Shown piece after piece: positions 1-8,223 of a stretch of 23,263 nt of DNA. The notes beneath the pieces were generated by a model, which saw only the letters and a program-made list of their open reading frames with translations, had not been told where the DNA came from and ran no database searches. The translations under genes were made by a program, and so were the position numbers. How positions within the stretch are numbered: position 1 is the first letter of the stretch; each line of letters opens with the position of its first letter. Location: NCBI GenBank assembly GCA_949289715.1, contig CASEPJ010000132.1, positions 1 to 23,263 on the forward strand, in the 5' to 3' direction. This DNA comes from an uncultured Clostridia bacterium. GTDB taxonomy: Bacteria > Bacillota > Clostridia > Christensenellales > CASEPJ01.

Positions 1-1702
1 CTTTTACGTCAAACAAACGTGCCATAAGAGATATTAACGTAGTTTTTCCCGCACCCGATCTTCCTACTATACCGAGCATTTTCCCTGGATATGCGTGCAT
101 ACTGAGATTTTTTATAACCGGTCTGTCCATGGCATAGTTAAAAGATACATTTTCCACCCTTATATCGCCTTTCAATTCTTTTATAGTTACGGGATGTTCT
201 GGCGGAGGACAATCGGAACGCATTTCGGAAATTTCCACAATTCTGCTGGTAGCGTCTAAAACATTACCCCAAAAATAGGGAAGATTTGCCACAAATGCAA
301 TTCCGTTATACATTATTAAAGTATAAGAGCTAATACTTATACATTCGCCCAATGTAATCATACCTTCGTACATTATAAGAGCGCCGAGAAAAATTGCGGA
401 ATATTGAACGAGTTTAAACAGAATTCCGTTTATCATTCCGCCTATATCTCTTGTATTTATAATATTGCGTTCAAGCGCCATAGTGGTAAAATCCAAATCG
501 TTGAAACGGTGCATTTCAAGAGATTCTTTGGCATATGTTTTTACAACTCTTTGCCCTTTTACCACTTCTGTTATATAGGAATTTTCCACGGAATTGTTGA
601 TGTAATTCACATAGCATTTTCTTCTGTGGCTGGCAAAGCATATTTTAGAAGTTATGATACAAATCGGCAATGCGGAAATTCCAATTATTCCGAGCCACGG
701 ATTTAAAGTAAACATTAAAACTGCCGCCGCTATAATCGTCATGACGTTGGAGAACAAATAGGGAATAATATCCACCAAAAAGGAATAGATGGTATTTGCG
801 TCGTTATTTATTCTTGTCATCATATTACCCGACTGAGAAGAGGAAAAATACGATAAACCCTGCCTTTGCATGGATTTAAATACCGTCATCTTCATATCGT
901 AAGTAACTTTGGTTGCAACTTTTGCAAGCACGGTAGCAAAAATTGCGGTTATTACGCAGTTAATCAAACGGATACCTACAATCAATCCCATCAATTTAAC
1001 GAGCCCCGTAATGCCGTTGGTAATTCCGTAAAATTCATCGCCCGATTTACCCAAAGCAATATCGAAATAAACGGTATTAGTAAGATAAGGCAGCAAAACA
1101 TTGATGCCCACGGTTATAAGTACGATAAAAATTACGAGTATCATCTGTGCCGTATAAGGCTTGAACATACTGAACAACTTTTTATAAATACTCGAAGCTT
1201 TTTGGCAATTAGGGCAAACGTCCGAATTTTGTTTCGGCAGACGCACTCCGCATTTGGGACAGAAAAACTCCTCCAATTCGCCTTCTTGCTGCATTTTATC
1301 GATATCGTGATTTTTTAAGCAGTTAAAAAGATTGGCAAAATGTTCGAAATAATATGCGAAAGACAAAGAAAAAATTGCGATAACGGCATTATCGGAAGTA
1401 ACCAATCTTGCTGTACCACAATTTCTCTCAACAATAAGTTCCGGTATATCATTTACCGGAATTTTCACGAATTCTGTACAAAAAAATTCACGCATAGGAA
1501 TTTTTATGCGTTGATTTAAAATAATTTTTTCTTCACCCGTTACTTTATACAAAAAATCCTTGTCAAACGCAACGTAAGTATCCGCATATTTAAAATGACG
1601 GTCCATATCGCCTTTGGCAAAGGTTAAAATTCCCTTGAAATCAACGCCGTTAGCTGTAAAAACCGGCTGTAAAAACTCAGGCAGTTTTTTGACTTTAGCC
1701 AT
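1..1702 (-). CDS. ABC exporter, fused permease-ATPase, with N-terminal soluble domain and zinc ribbon (3' part cut by window edge)
   Basis: I translated this reading frame directly; it is open from an ATG at 1702 to the left edge with no stop, about 567 residues. Residues 1-145 form a soluble mixed alpha/beta region that may be PH-like. It is followed by a zinc ribbon (C148, C151, C163, C166, two CPxC-type pairs). A type-1 exporter transmembrane domain starts near residue 186 (first helix MILVIFIVLITVGINVLLPY) and includes the helix-and-loop region SYFSSSQSGNMMTRINND. The nucleotide-binding domain follows, with Walker A GRSGAGKTT near residue 545. The signature motif, Walker B and stop lie outside the window. 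The start is supported by an AGGGAGAG ribosome site four bases upstream and by a good promoter. The family exports drugs, lipids or peptides as a dimer; the substrate cannot be told here. The zinc-ribbon fusion is unusual and could be regulatory. Confidence 0.93.
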   Translation of the reverse strand, partial: MAKVKKLPEFLQPVFTANGVDFKGILTFAKGDMDRHFKYADTYVAFDKDFLYKVTGEEKIILNQRIKIPMREFFCTEFVKIPVNDIPELIVERNCGTARLVTSDNAVIAIFSLSFAYYFEHFANLFNCLKNHDIDKMQQEGELEEFFCPKCGVRLPKQNSDVCPNCQKASSIYKKLFSMFKPYTAQMILVIFIVLITVGINVLLPYLTNTVYFDIALGKSGDEFYGITNGITGLVKLMGLIVGIRLINCVITAIFATVLAKVATKVTYDMKMTVFKSMQRQGLSYFSSSQSGNMMTRINNDANTIYSFLVDIIPYLFSNVMTIIAAAVLMFTLNPWLGIIGISALPICIITSKICFASHRRKCYVNYINNSVENSYITEVVKGQRVVKTYAKESLEMHRFNDLDFTTMALERNIINTRDIGGMINGILFKLVQYSAIFLGALIMYEGMITLGECISISSYTLIMYNGIAFVANLPYFWGNVLDATSRIVEISEMRSDCPPPEHPVTIKELKGDIRVENVSFNYAMDRPVIKNLSMHAYPGKMLGIVGRSGAGKTTLISLMARLFDVK

Positions 1703-1745
1703 ATATCTCTCCCTTTTTTTGACACTGGGTATTGGTTTCGTATGG

Positions 1746-1774
1746 AGTATATAACATTAATTTTGATTTGTCAA
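1746..1774 (-). promoter_or_regulatory. Sigma-A-type promoter of the ABC transporter
   Basis: Read on the minus strand: TTGACA (1774-1769), a 17-bp spacer, then TATACT (1751-1746). The predicted start of transcription near 1739 gives a leader of about 37 nt that carries the AGGGAGAG ribosome site. A perfect -35 and a 5/6 -10 at ideal spacing make this one of the best promoters in the window. Confidence 0.75.
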
Positions 1775-2230
1775 TAGTTTTTCACAAAAAAAATTGACAA
1801 AAAAAATTTTTTTATTCTTTCTCATGTTTTGTTTAAAAATATTTTCCATTTTTAGGTATTTATATAATATATTTTAAAAATTTTTTTAGTCGTCATATAA
1901 TAAAATTCAAGAATAAAGTCTTTATTTTAATCAATATTTACAATGGATTATAAACTATTATTTTTATTTTGAACGTTCGCTGAATTTTAAATTTTTTCAA
2001 TCTTATAAAATTATTAAAAATATTTATTATTAATTTTAATTGCTGTAAAATTTTTGTTAATTCTTATAAAACAAATAAAAATAAGGTAAAACTCTGCAAA
2101 TATTAAACTTTAGCTTCGTGTTTTTATTAAGTTTTAGCATATTGATTTTTGAGCGTATATTAATTCTACAAAAATACCCAATTTTTTACGCTTCTATAAC
2201 AGTTTTCATAATATAGAATAAATTTATGGT
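1775..2230. other. AT-rich intergenic region with no recognised gene
   Basis: I see no supported ORF or RNA gene here. An AT-only inverted repeat (TTCTATA at 2192-2198 and TATAGAA at 2212-2218) lies just past the stop of the glycoside hydrolase gene, but no T-run follows it on the minus strand, so it is not called as a terminator. The only other structure noted is the 8-bp palindrome GAACGTTC at 1971. Confidence 0.5.
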
Positions 2231-5098
2231 TTAAATAAATTTTACTGTAAGTTTTTCTATACCGAAAGGCACAATGTGATAGCCCTCATAAAATCCGTTA
2301 TTTTTCTCCTTCCAACTTCCCAAAAATGTAAAGCTGACGGGACTTACCGCCATCGGTTCGCACTCCTGAAGATGAAAAGGTCCGAAAACATTTCTTAACG
2401 ACGATTTAAGCGTCAATCTTATTTTGTGATATTGCCCCGCAGTGGCTTTTATATCTATAGTATCGTATAAAATGATATCGCCGGCAGGTTTTTCGTCCAC
2501 TTCTATATTTACCGCCATGAAACGTCCCTTTGCAGAAAGTCTGGCGGTTTCTTTTTCGAAAAATAAATTACCCTCAAAAACCATTTCTCCGAAAAACATA
2601 GAATATCCGTTAGAACTTATGTTTGCCAAACCTTTAAAGGCCTTTGGCTTTACAATGTGTCTTTCGTCTGTCAGGGAGAAGTCCCCCAAAATATATATGC
2701 TTTCCGTTTCGCTGTTGTATGCAAGGCAGTTTTTAAGACTTTCGGTAGCGTCAGGGTCAAAAAGAGCATATTTTACTTCCGGAGGCTGATAGTAATTTAA
2801 TTGAAAAATTATTTCGTTTTTCCCTTTTTTCACAAACGGTAAATCCGCCTCATAAAAATAAATATCGAAATCACTTAAAACGGGATTTAACTTTATGTTG
2901 TTACAGGTTATATTAATCCATTCGCCCTTTTCAAACCTGACTTTTAGAGGCAAAACGACATCGCAGAAAAATTCATATTTTGCAAATAATTCGCCTTGAT
3001 AGTCTTCTCTAATCAATTCCTCTTTTATTCGGTAAACAAACTTTGATTCTTCGAAAGGAGCACCTTTTTTACTTATTTGAGCGTAATCGATTGTCAAATT
3101 ATTAGGCGAATTACAAACAAGGGTAAAAATATCGGTAATGTCTTTTTCATCCTCGTCTAAAGATATATTTGCAGCCACAGACTGAAAACTTAAATCGTCG
3201 TGATTATTAGAAATTTTTAAACAGTATGATTTGTCGTATTCTGAGTAAAATCTCAGCAATACGACCGATTCTTGTTTTTTTACGACTATATTTTCCGGTA
3301 TTTTTTTCACAGTCAAATTGGATACATCCAATAAATATTCGAAACCTTCGGGCACTTTTAAATCGACATCCGATTTTTTAGCATTAAGCGCATAAAAAAC
3401 GTCGTAATCCTTTCCTTTTCTGTAAGTGGTCATCAAAGGTCCGCTCGCCTCGAATATAACCGGCTCGAAACTTTTTAAAACATTCCAATCGCTATAAGAA
3501 GTAATATTAATACGCCCCTTTACTCCGTCGAAATATTTTGGTAAATTCCAAAGGGTAAAAATTTTACCTCCGCTTTTACTAAATTTTTCCAATAGTTCTT
3601 TTGTGGAAGAGTCCAAAGTTATACATTCAGGCAAAATTATGCTTTTATAAACGCATTTTCCTATTTTAATATTTCCTTTGCCGATTTTTGCGTATTTTTT
3701 CAATAAAATTTCATCCGCAATATGATAACTTATGTGTTTGTTTTGCAGTTCGTATAAAAACGCATCGAACTCTCTGCTTAATTTAATCGTCTCTTCTTCG
3801 TTGTTTCTTATATACTTTGCATAAATTCCGTGCAGAGGACTGATGATAAGACTCCCCACCACCTCTTCGGTTTCGCAAAGCAATGCCCCTAAATGAGCAA
3901 AGAAATCGTTAAAAACTTTAAATTCTTTATTCCACCAAGTCATATGTTTGGAAAAAGACGGCGGATGATCAAGTTTACCTTGACTTTGTAAACTGTAATT
4001 CATAAGATGCAAGCACATCAAATTAACTCCGTAAACATACTGTGTTTCCGCCAAAAATCTCAATTCAATCGGGGTGGTATCCCACCCGGAGCAACCGAAA
4101 GTTTCGCTTAAAATCTGTTTTTTCCCCAGTTGGGAAGATACCGACCCCACCTGTTTTGCCGCCAAAGGAGAAGCCATAACTCTGCCTAAAAAATCTATTC
4201 CCGGAATATGCTGATATTCATAAGAAGGCATAACCCCCGCACAACCCCACATTTGAGCATATAGACTGTTTTCTTCGATGCTGTGCCCCGTCAGACAGAC
4301 ATTGTGCAGAGTACACCAGTCAAATATCTTTTTATAATAATTTTCGGTATAAAGACGGTTCAATATTTTATAATATTTATCTCTAAAGGGCCAGCCTTCT
4401 CTATTATTATAAAATAGATATATCAAGCCGTCTTTTAAATCTTCTTCCCCTCCTTGCCACTCTTTTGCCACCATAGGAGAATACGGCGTACCCCATCTAA
4501 AATATTGCGGTTCGTCGGTAAAAAATCCGACAAATTCATTTCCGAAACTTTTTTTAAAACGTTTGTAATATTCTTCGTAAGTACATTCTATAAATCTGTC
4601 AACCACCAAAGGATTTAAAATATCGGTATTGGCAGGGCTGCTTTTTAAATAAATATTGTAATAATTTTCATACTTTTCTTCATTTTTAACCCTTTTAAAA
4701 GCATCGTTTTCCTTTATAAACACGCAGTAAGCTTTTTTGTCAAACTGCTTTTTATATTCCAAAGTTAAATATCTTGCAAGATTTTCTTTATCTTTCAACA
4801 ACTTTCCGCCGGCAAACCCGCTTGGCCAACCGTTTTCGTCATACATATATGCTTTCATATGCAGTTTTTTTGCTTCCTTTAAACATACATCTACGCATTT
4901 AAACCATTCGTCGGAAAGATATTCGGTTTTCAGCCCGGTTCTGGCGTGCATAATAAATCCGCCTAACCCGGCATCTTTCATTTCCCTTATTTGTTTAACC
5001 AATTCTTTTTTGTCCAAAACGTTGTTCCAGCTCCAAAAAGGTATAGGACGGTAATTTAAAAAATCGTTTTTAATTGTTTTTTCTTTAAAAATACGCAT
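2231..5098 (-). CDS. Cytosolic glycoside hydrolase-like protein (GH106 / alpha-L-rhamnosidase-like)
   Basis: A 955-residue protein with no signal peptide or membrane segment, so probably cytosolic and acting on imported oligosaccharides. The N-terminal part (about 15-420) looks like a TIM barrel of the glycosyl-hydrolase group often labelled GH106-like. It has the opening RPIPFWSWN (17-25), GGFIMHARTGL (46-56), ENGWPSG (88-94), the acidic strand FFTDEPQ (192-198, candidate catalytic E196), and SETFGCSGWD (331-340, second acidic candidate E332). The remaining part (about 430-955) is probably beta-rich accessory domains, as is usual for these long enzymes. The start ATG follows a GGGGA site. 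It is a lone gene with its own promoter; there is no sugar importer or regulator beside it. Family assignment rests on recalled motifs; the sugar specificity is unknown and rhamnosidase is only one possibility. Confidence 0.8.
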   Translation of the reverse strand: MRIFKEKTIKNDFLNYRPIPFWSWNNVLDKKELVKQIREMKDAGLGGFIMHARTGLKTEYLSDEWFKCVDVCLKEAKKLHMKAYMYDENGWPSGFAGGKLLKDKENLARYLTLEYKKQFDKKAYCVFIKENDAFKRVKNEEKYENYYNIYLKSSPANTDILNPLVVDRFIECTYEEYYKRFKKSFGNEFVGFFTDEPQYFRWGTPYSPMVAKEWQGGEEDLKDGLIYLFYNNREGWPFRDKYYKILNRLYTENYYKKIFDWCTLHNVCLTGHSIEENSLYAQMWGCAGVMPSYEYQHIPGIDFLGRVMASPLAAKQVGSVSSQLGKKQILSETFGCSGWDTTPIELRFLAETQYVYGVNLMCLHLMNYSLQSQGKLDHPPSFSKHMTWWNKEFKVFNDFFAHLGALLCETEEVVGSLIISPLHGIYAKYIRNNEEETIKLSREFDAFLYELQNKHISYHIADEILLKKYAKIGKGNIKIGKCVYKSIILPECITLDSSTKELLEKFSKSGGKIFTLWNLPKYFDGVKGRINITSYSDWNVLKSFEPVIFEASGPLMTTYRKGKDYDVFYALNAKKSDVDLKVPEGFEYLLDVSNLTVKKIPENIVVKKQESVVLLRFYSEYDKSYCLKISNNHDDLSFQSVAANISLDEDEKDITDIFTLVCNSPNNLTIDYAQISKKGAPFEESKFVYRIKEELIREDYQGELFAKYEFFCDVVLPLKVRFEKGEWINITCNNIKLNPVLSDFDIYFYEADLPFVKKGKNEIIFQLNYYQPPEVKYALFDPDATESLKNCLAYNSETESIYILGDFSLTDERHIVKPKAFKGLANISSNGYSMFFGEMVFEGNLFFEKETARLSAKGRFMAVNIEVDEKPAGDIILYDTIDIKATAGQYHKIRLTLKSSLRNVFGPFHLQECEPMAVSPVSFTFLGSWKEKNNGFYEGYHIVPFGIEKLTVKFI

Positions 5099-5140
5099 AT
5101 GTTTCCCCGTTATAAATTAAAAAAATATCTTGTTTACGTT

Positions 5141-5169
5141 ATTATAAAACAAATAGCATAAAGAGTCTA
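5141..5169 (-). promoter_or_regulatory. Probable promoter of the glycoside hydrolase gene
   Basis: On the minus strand: TAGACT (5169-5164), a 17-bp spacer, then a perfect TATAAT (5146-5141). The predicted leader is about 35 nt. The -35 matches consensus at 4 of 6 positions. The rest of the 303-bp gap up to 5401 is AT-rich and I see no gene in it. Confidence 0.55.
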
Positions 5170-5401
5170 CTTAATTTATAAGTTTTTCAAACTGTAATAA
5201 TTATTGCAGCAAAATATATCGGTTAATTTTGAATTAATTAAAAAAAATACAAAAATAGTAAAAAATGTTTTAATAAAATATAAAAAATTTTAAAAATTAA
5301 ATTTTTATTTCTAATTGCCGAAATTTTTAAACAATTAAATAAAATTTGCTTGTTTTAATTATTTAAAGAATATCTAAAAAAGAATTTTTTAAATATAAAA
5401 G

Positions 5402-5641
5402 TTACATCAGCATAACACCGACTATAATTATTATTCCCGCTGCACCTAAAGTCCCTGCCAACATAATATTTGTTATGTTGACGGGAATTAACCCTGCCGT
5501 AAACACAGAAAGTAAAAAAATAAAAACCGTTCCCGACAGGAAGCATAAAAAAAGTTTGGCAAAAAATGTCTTGCCGGAATTCCAAATAGCGGCAGAACAA
5601 AAAAAAGAAACGCATCCAATCAAAAATACGGCAATATCCAT
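5402..5641 (-). CDS. bofA: BofA-family small membrane protein (pro-sigma-K processing inhibitor-like)
   Basis: A 79-residue hydrophobic protein with two likely membrane helices (about 1-20 and 30-50) and a hydrophobic C-terminal hairpin. The C-terminal pattern LIPVNIT (51-57) followed by GTLGAAGI (63-70) matches the BofA consensus, in which a short V/I-N-x-x-T loop precedes G-x-L-G-x-x-G-I. In Bacillus subtilis, BofA acts with SpoIVFA in the forespore outer membrane to restrain the SpoIVFB protease that matures sigma-K. The usual LG-x-PG proline is alanine here. I chose the ATG at 5641 because GGGTGA lies four bases upstream; a TTG at 5653 would add four residues (MGEY). It follows the 51-aa ORF by 26 bp, so they are probably co-transcribed. 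Family confidence is good; the role in this organism is inferred. Confidence 0.78.
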   Translation of the reverse strand: MDIAVFLIGCVSFFCSAAIWNSGKTFFAKLFLCFLSGTVFIFLLSVFTAGLIPVNITNIMLAGTLGAAGIIIIVGVMLM

Positions 5642-5667
5642 ATATTCACCCAAAAAATCACTTTATT

Positions 5668-5823
5668 CTATTCTATTTCCTCTTCCCGCTTTTTATTATC
5701 TTTTATTAACTGTTTTTTCATTTTAATTGCCATTCTTAATAATTTACCGATTTCCTTGCCGTTGCAAATAATTAAATTTTTTTTAATTTCTTCCAAATCG
5801 GAATATATTTTTTCGTGTTCCAT
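5668..5823 (-). CDS. Small charged protein, 51 aa, upstream of bofA (hypothetical)
   Basis: An open frame from ATG 5823 to TAG 5670-5668 encoding 51 residues. It is rich in Lys and Glu and predicted helical: MEHEKIYSDLEEIKKN at the start and a KKREEEIE tail. The ribosome site is weak (AAGAA, far from the ATG), so translation is not certain. It lies 26 bp upstream of bofA on the same strand. In Bacillus and many Clostridia a small DUF2508/YaaL protein sits directly before bofA, in the recR-yaaL-bofA order; this ORF has that position, but I cannot recognise the family in its sequence, and recR and dnaX are not nearby. It could also be a chance ORF. Confidence 0.5.
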   Translation of the reverse strand: MEHEKIYSDLEEIKKNLIICNGKEIGKLLRMAIKMKKQLIKDNKKREEEIE

Positions 5824-6010
5824 AATTAAATAATTTCTTTTGCAGTGAATTTTATACGTTTATTTCTTTTTATTCTTTATAATAATTATAAATAATTCGA
5901 TATTATATTTAAATTACAAGTTAAAAAATTCGATAACTAATTTTTTAATAAATATAATTAGTGAAATTACAATTAATATATATTAAATAGTTCATATAAC
6001 TTTGAATTTA

Positions 6011-6067
6011 TAGTTTAACTTTAATTTTTTAGTTAACCTTAATTTTCTAGTTTTTATTAATTTAAAC
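6011..6067. repeat. Degenerate AT-rich tandem repeat, about 3 x 18-19 bp
   Basis: Three imperfect units start at 6011, 6030 and 6048: TAGTTTAACTTTAATTTTT, TAGTTAACCTTAATTTTC and a weaker TAGTTTTTATTAATTTAAAC. They lie between the thrC terminator and the bofA unit. The rest of the gap from 5824 to 6143 holds no gene. Low complexity alone could explain the pattern. Confidence 0.35.
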
Positions 6068-6084
6068 TTTCTATTAAAATTAAA

Positions 6085-6111
6085 AAATCCGGCTTGTTTA
6101 TAGCCGGATTT
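6085..6111 (-). terminator. Rho-independent terminator of thrC
   Basis: A 10-bp stem, AAATCCGGCT at 6085-6094 pairing with 6102-6111, with a 7-nt loop. On the minus strand it is followed by TTTTTAATTTT, a proper U-tract, about 35 bp past the thrC stop. The other strand also has a T-rich flank, so it may work in both directions. Confidence 0.85.
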
Positions 6112-6143
6112 ATTTTTTTATTAATTCAAACAAATTCATATTA

Positions 6144-7619
6144 TTAATCGATAGCATCCAATACAGCGTCAAAAGCTCTGTCTTTAGAACATACCGTTTT
6201 ATGCAATATCGGTAAATTTTTTAATTTTTTAAGCGATTCGGGCATAGGTAATGCGGAAAGATTTTCCAAAGCTTTTGCAGCTTTAAATGCGCTGTCGTAT
6301 AGCTTGCCGTTAATGGAATCTACAACGTCTGCCGCAAATTTATAGGGACTTGCCGTAGATACAATAACGGTAGGAACAATTTCTTCGGCATCGTATTCCG
6401 AATAAACGGCAACGGCAACGGCCGTATGCGGGTCCAAAGGATAATCGTATTCCATAAAAAAGTTATTAATGGTATCTGCGGTTTCATCTTCATCGGCAAA
6501 ATTTGCGTAAAATTCTTTTTCGAGTTCTTTCTTTTCCTGATAAGTCAGTTTATAAACTCCTCTTTTTTTAAGTTCTTCCATTCTTTCTTTTACCAATTTG
6601 TCGTTTCTGCCGGAAATTTCAAATAAAAGCCTTTCTAAATTGCTCGAAATTAAAATATCCATAGAGGGAGACATGGTTTTATAGAAATGCCTGTTGACAT
6701 CGTATTCGCCGTTTTGGAAAAAGTCGGTCAATATATTATTTATATTCGAAGCGCATATAAATTTTCTTACGGGCAGCCCCATTAACCTAGCATAATGCCC
6801 AGCCAAAATATTACCGAAGTTTCCGCACGGAACGCAAAAATCAACTTTATCGCCGAGCTTTATTTCCCCGCTTTCCAACATATCGGCATAAGCCGAAAAA
6901 TAATAGACAACTTGGGGAGCGAGTCTGCCCCAGTTAATGGAATTTGCAGAAGAGAAATGCATTCCCTTTTCTTTAATTATTTTTGCATATTCCGAATTAT
7001 TAAAAATGGATTTGACAGCCGTTTGAGCGTCGTCGAAATTACCTTCTATAGCTATAACGTGCGTATTATCGCCGTCGGTCGTTACCATTTGCAGTTCCTG
7101 CATATCGCTTACGCCGTCTTTAGGATAAAAAACCACAATATCGGTGCCTTCAACATTTTTAAAGCCTTCCAATGCGGCTTTACCGGTATCTCCGCTGGTA
7201 GCAACAAGTATCAGAGTTTTCTCATCTATACCCAAATTCTTTTTTGCGGTTTTCAAAAGATAAGGCAGCATTGTAAGCGCCATATCTTTAAAAGCATTTG
7301 TCGGACCGTGCCAAAGTTCGAGAATATACAGCCCTTCGTCTATTTTAACAAGAGGCGCAGGATCATCGTCTTCAAATTTACCTTTATAGGCATTTTCCAC
7401 ACAATATCTCACGTCTTCTTCTTTAAAATCGGGTAACAGACGGGAAAGAACAAGCACCGCTCTGTCAATATAATTCATTTTTGACATTGCGGTAATTTCT
7501 TCAGGCGAAATCACCGGCAATTTATCCATTACGAACAAGCCTCCGTCTTCGCTTATTCCTTTTACTATAGCCTCCGATGCGGTTACTTTTTTATTAACGT
7601 CTCTGGTGCTTATCAGCAT
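6144..7619 (-). CDS. thrC: Threonine synthase
   Basis: 491 residues, the usual length for the longer bacterial ThrC form. It converts O-phosphohomoserine to threonine with pyridoxal phosphate in the cytosol. The PLP lysine is K111 in GPTNAFKDMAL. Other family marks are the N-terminal STRDVNKKVTASEAIVKGIS, VATSGDTGKAALEGF (phosphate-binding region) and FCVPCGNFGNILAGHYA. The ATG at 7619 has a GAGGAG ribosome site at good spacing. It lies 71 bp downstream of the small P-loop ATPase gene and ends in a strong terminator, so it is the last gene of this minus-strand run. No homoserine dehydrogenase or kinase is in the window. No T-box or other leader riboswitch was seen upstream. Confidence 0.96.
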   Translation of the reverse strand: MLISTRDVNKKVTASEAIVKGISEDGGLFVMDKLPVISPEEITAMSKMNYIDRAVLVLSRLLPDFKEEDVRYCVENAYKGKFEDDDPAPLVKIDEGLYILELWHGPTNAFKDMALTMLPYLLKTAKKNLGIDEKTLILVATSGDTGKAALEGFKNVEGTDIVVFYPKDGVSDMQELQMVTTDGDNTHVIAIEGNFDDAQTAVKSIFNNSEYAKIIKEKGMHFSSANSINWGRLAPQVVYYFSAYADMLESGEIKLGDKVDFCVPCGNFGNILAGHYARLMGLPVRKFICASNINNILTDFFQNGEYDVNRHFYKTMSPSMDILISSNLERLLFEISGRNDKLVKERMEELKKRGVYKLTYQEKKELEKEFYANFADEDETADTINNFFMEYDYPLDPHTAVAVAVYSEYDAEEIVPTVIVSTASPYKFAADVVDSINGKLYDSAFKAAKALENLSALPMPESLKKLKNLPILHKTVCSKDRAFDAVLDAID

Positions 7620-7648
7620 CTTAAAAATCTCCTCTTTAAATAAAATGA

Positions 7649-7670
7649 GGCGGAATATAATTATCCCGCC
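7649..7670 (-). terminator. Short GC hairpin between the P-loop gene and thrC (possible terminator or attenuator)
   Basis: GGCGG (7649-7653) pairs with CCGCC (7666-7670) around a 12-nt AT loop. On the minus strand it is followed by TCATTTTATTT, a weak U-rich tail, and then by the thrC ribosome site. In this AT-rich gap the two GC blocks stand out. The five-bp stem is short for an efficient terminator. Confidence 0.4.
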
Positions 7671-7690
7671 GTAAAAACCACAAATTCAAG

Positions 7691-8122
7691 TTAAATTTTT
7701 ACCGCTTCTTTATTTTTCAACATATTTTTGAAATAAGCGGGTAACTCATCTTCCGCACAACTTATCGTGAATATGAAATCCGTATTAAGAGTTTTGCCGA
7801 ATTTAACCAAGTGAGTAAAAAATCCTTCCAATTCTTCCAACGGTTTTCTTGTCATTTTTTTAACACCGTCTATAAAAATAGTCGTAATGTCGTTGTTCCC
7901 TGCTATTAGTCCTCTTACAAAACCGTATAATCCTAAATCTGTTTCTATATCGTAATCATTTGAATTTAACAGGCGAATACGGTAATTCAACGAATAAATA
8001 TGATCTCCTTTGCAATCGATATAAACGATATTTCCGTTACTCGTTTCTATAGCCGCATTAGCCATGTCGTGAATTTTTTTCGTTTTGCCGGATCCTTTGG
8101 GACCGATAATCAATTTAATCAT
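7691..8122 (-). CDS. Small P-loop ATP-binding protein, conserved hypothetical
   Basis: A 143-residue soluble protein with Walker A GPKGSGKT (7-14) and a Walker B-like strand TTIFIDG (80-86, D85). It resembles short clostridial proteins often labelled ATP-binding or, wrongly, twitching-motility PilT; nothing here supports a pilus role. It is too short for PilT (about 350 aa) and has no pilus genes nearby. The role is unknown. The ATG is preceded by GGGGTAA. It has its own candidate promoter and sits between the citrate-synthase-like gene (101 bp) and thrC (71 bp) on the same strand. Confidence 0.82.
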   Translation of the reverse strand: MIKLIIGPKGSGKTKKIHDMANAAIETSNGNIVYIDCKGDHIYSLNYRIRLLNSNDYDIETDLGLYGFVRGLIAGNNDITTIFIDGVKKMTRKPLEELEGFFTHLVKFGKTLNTDFIFTISCAEDELPAYFKNMLKNKEAVKI

Positions 8123-8153
8123 AAGGTTACCCCCAATATTATTTCGTATATAT

Positions 8154-8182
8154 ATGATACACTATTTTAAGCAATAATTCAA
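8154..8182 (-). promoter_or_regulatory. Probable promoter of the P-loop ATPase gene
   Basis: On the minus strand: TTGAAT (8182-8177), a 17-bp spacer, then TATCAT (8159-8154). This places the transcription start about 25 nt before the ATG at 8122. Readthrough from upstream is also possible. Confidence 0.5.
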
Positions 8183-8223
8183 TACCTTTTTCGAAAATTT
8201 ATTAAAAATTTGATAGTAAAATA

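Noticed and set aside
404..1318. Two plus-strand ORFs of 100 and 150 codons opposite the ABC transporter
   Set aside because: They lie antisense to a continuous ABC transporter frame with clear motifs, have no ribosome site and no recognisable protein features.
2192..2218. Inverted repeat TTCTATA/TATAGAA after the glycoside hydrolase stop as a terminator
   Set aside because: The stem is AT-only and seven bp, and no T-run follows it on the gene's strand.
5355..5615. An 86-codon minus-strand ORF overlapping bofA in another frame
   Set aside because: The BofA frame has the family pattern and a better ribosome site; the other frame shows neither.
6795..7436. A 213-codon plus-strand ORF opposite thrC
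   Set aside because: It is the complement of thrC codons. The thrC protein is a full-length, motif-complete enzyme and the plus-strand product is low in recognisable structure.
7691..8122. PilT or twitching-motility ATPase
   Set aside because: The protein is less than half the size of PilT, lacks its N-terminal domain and Asp/His boxes, and no pilus genes are near.
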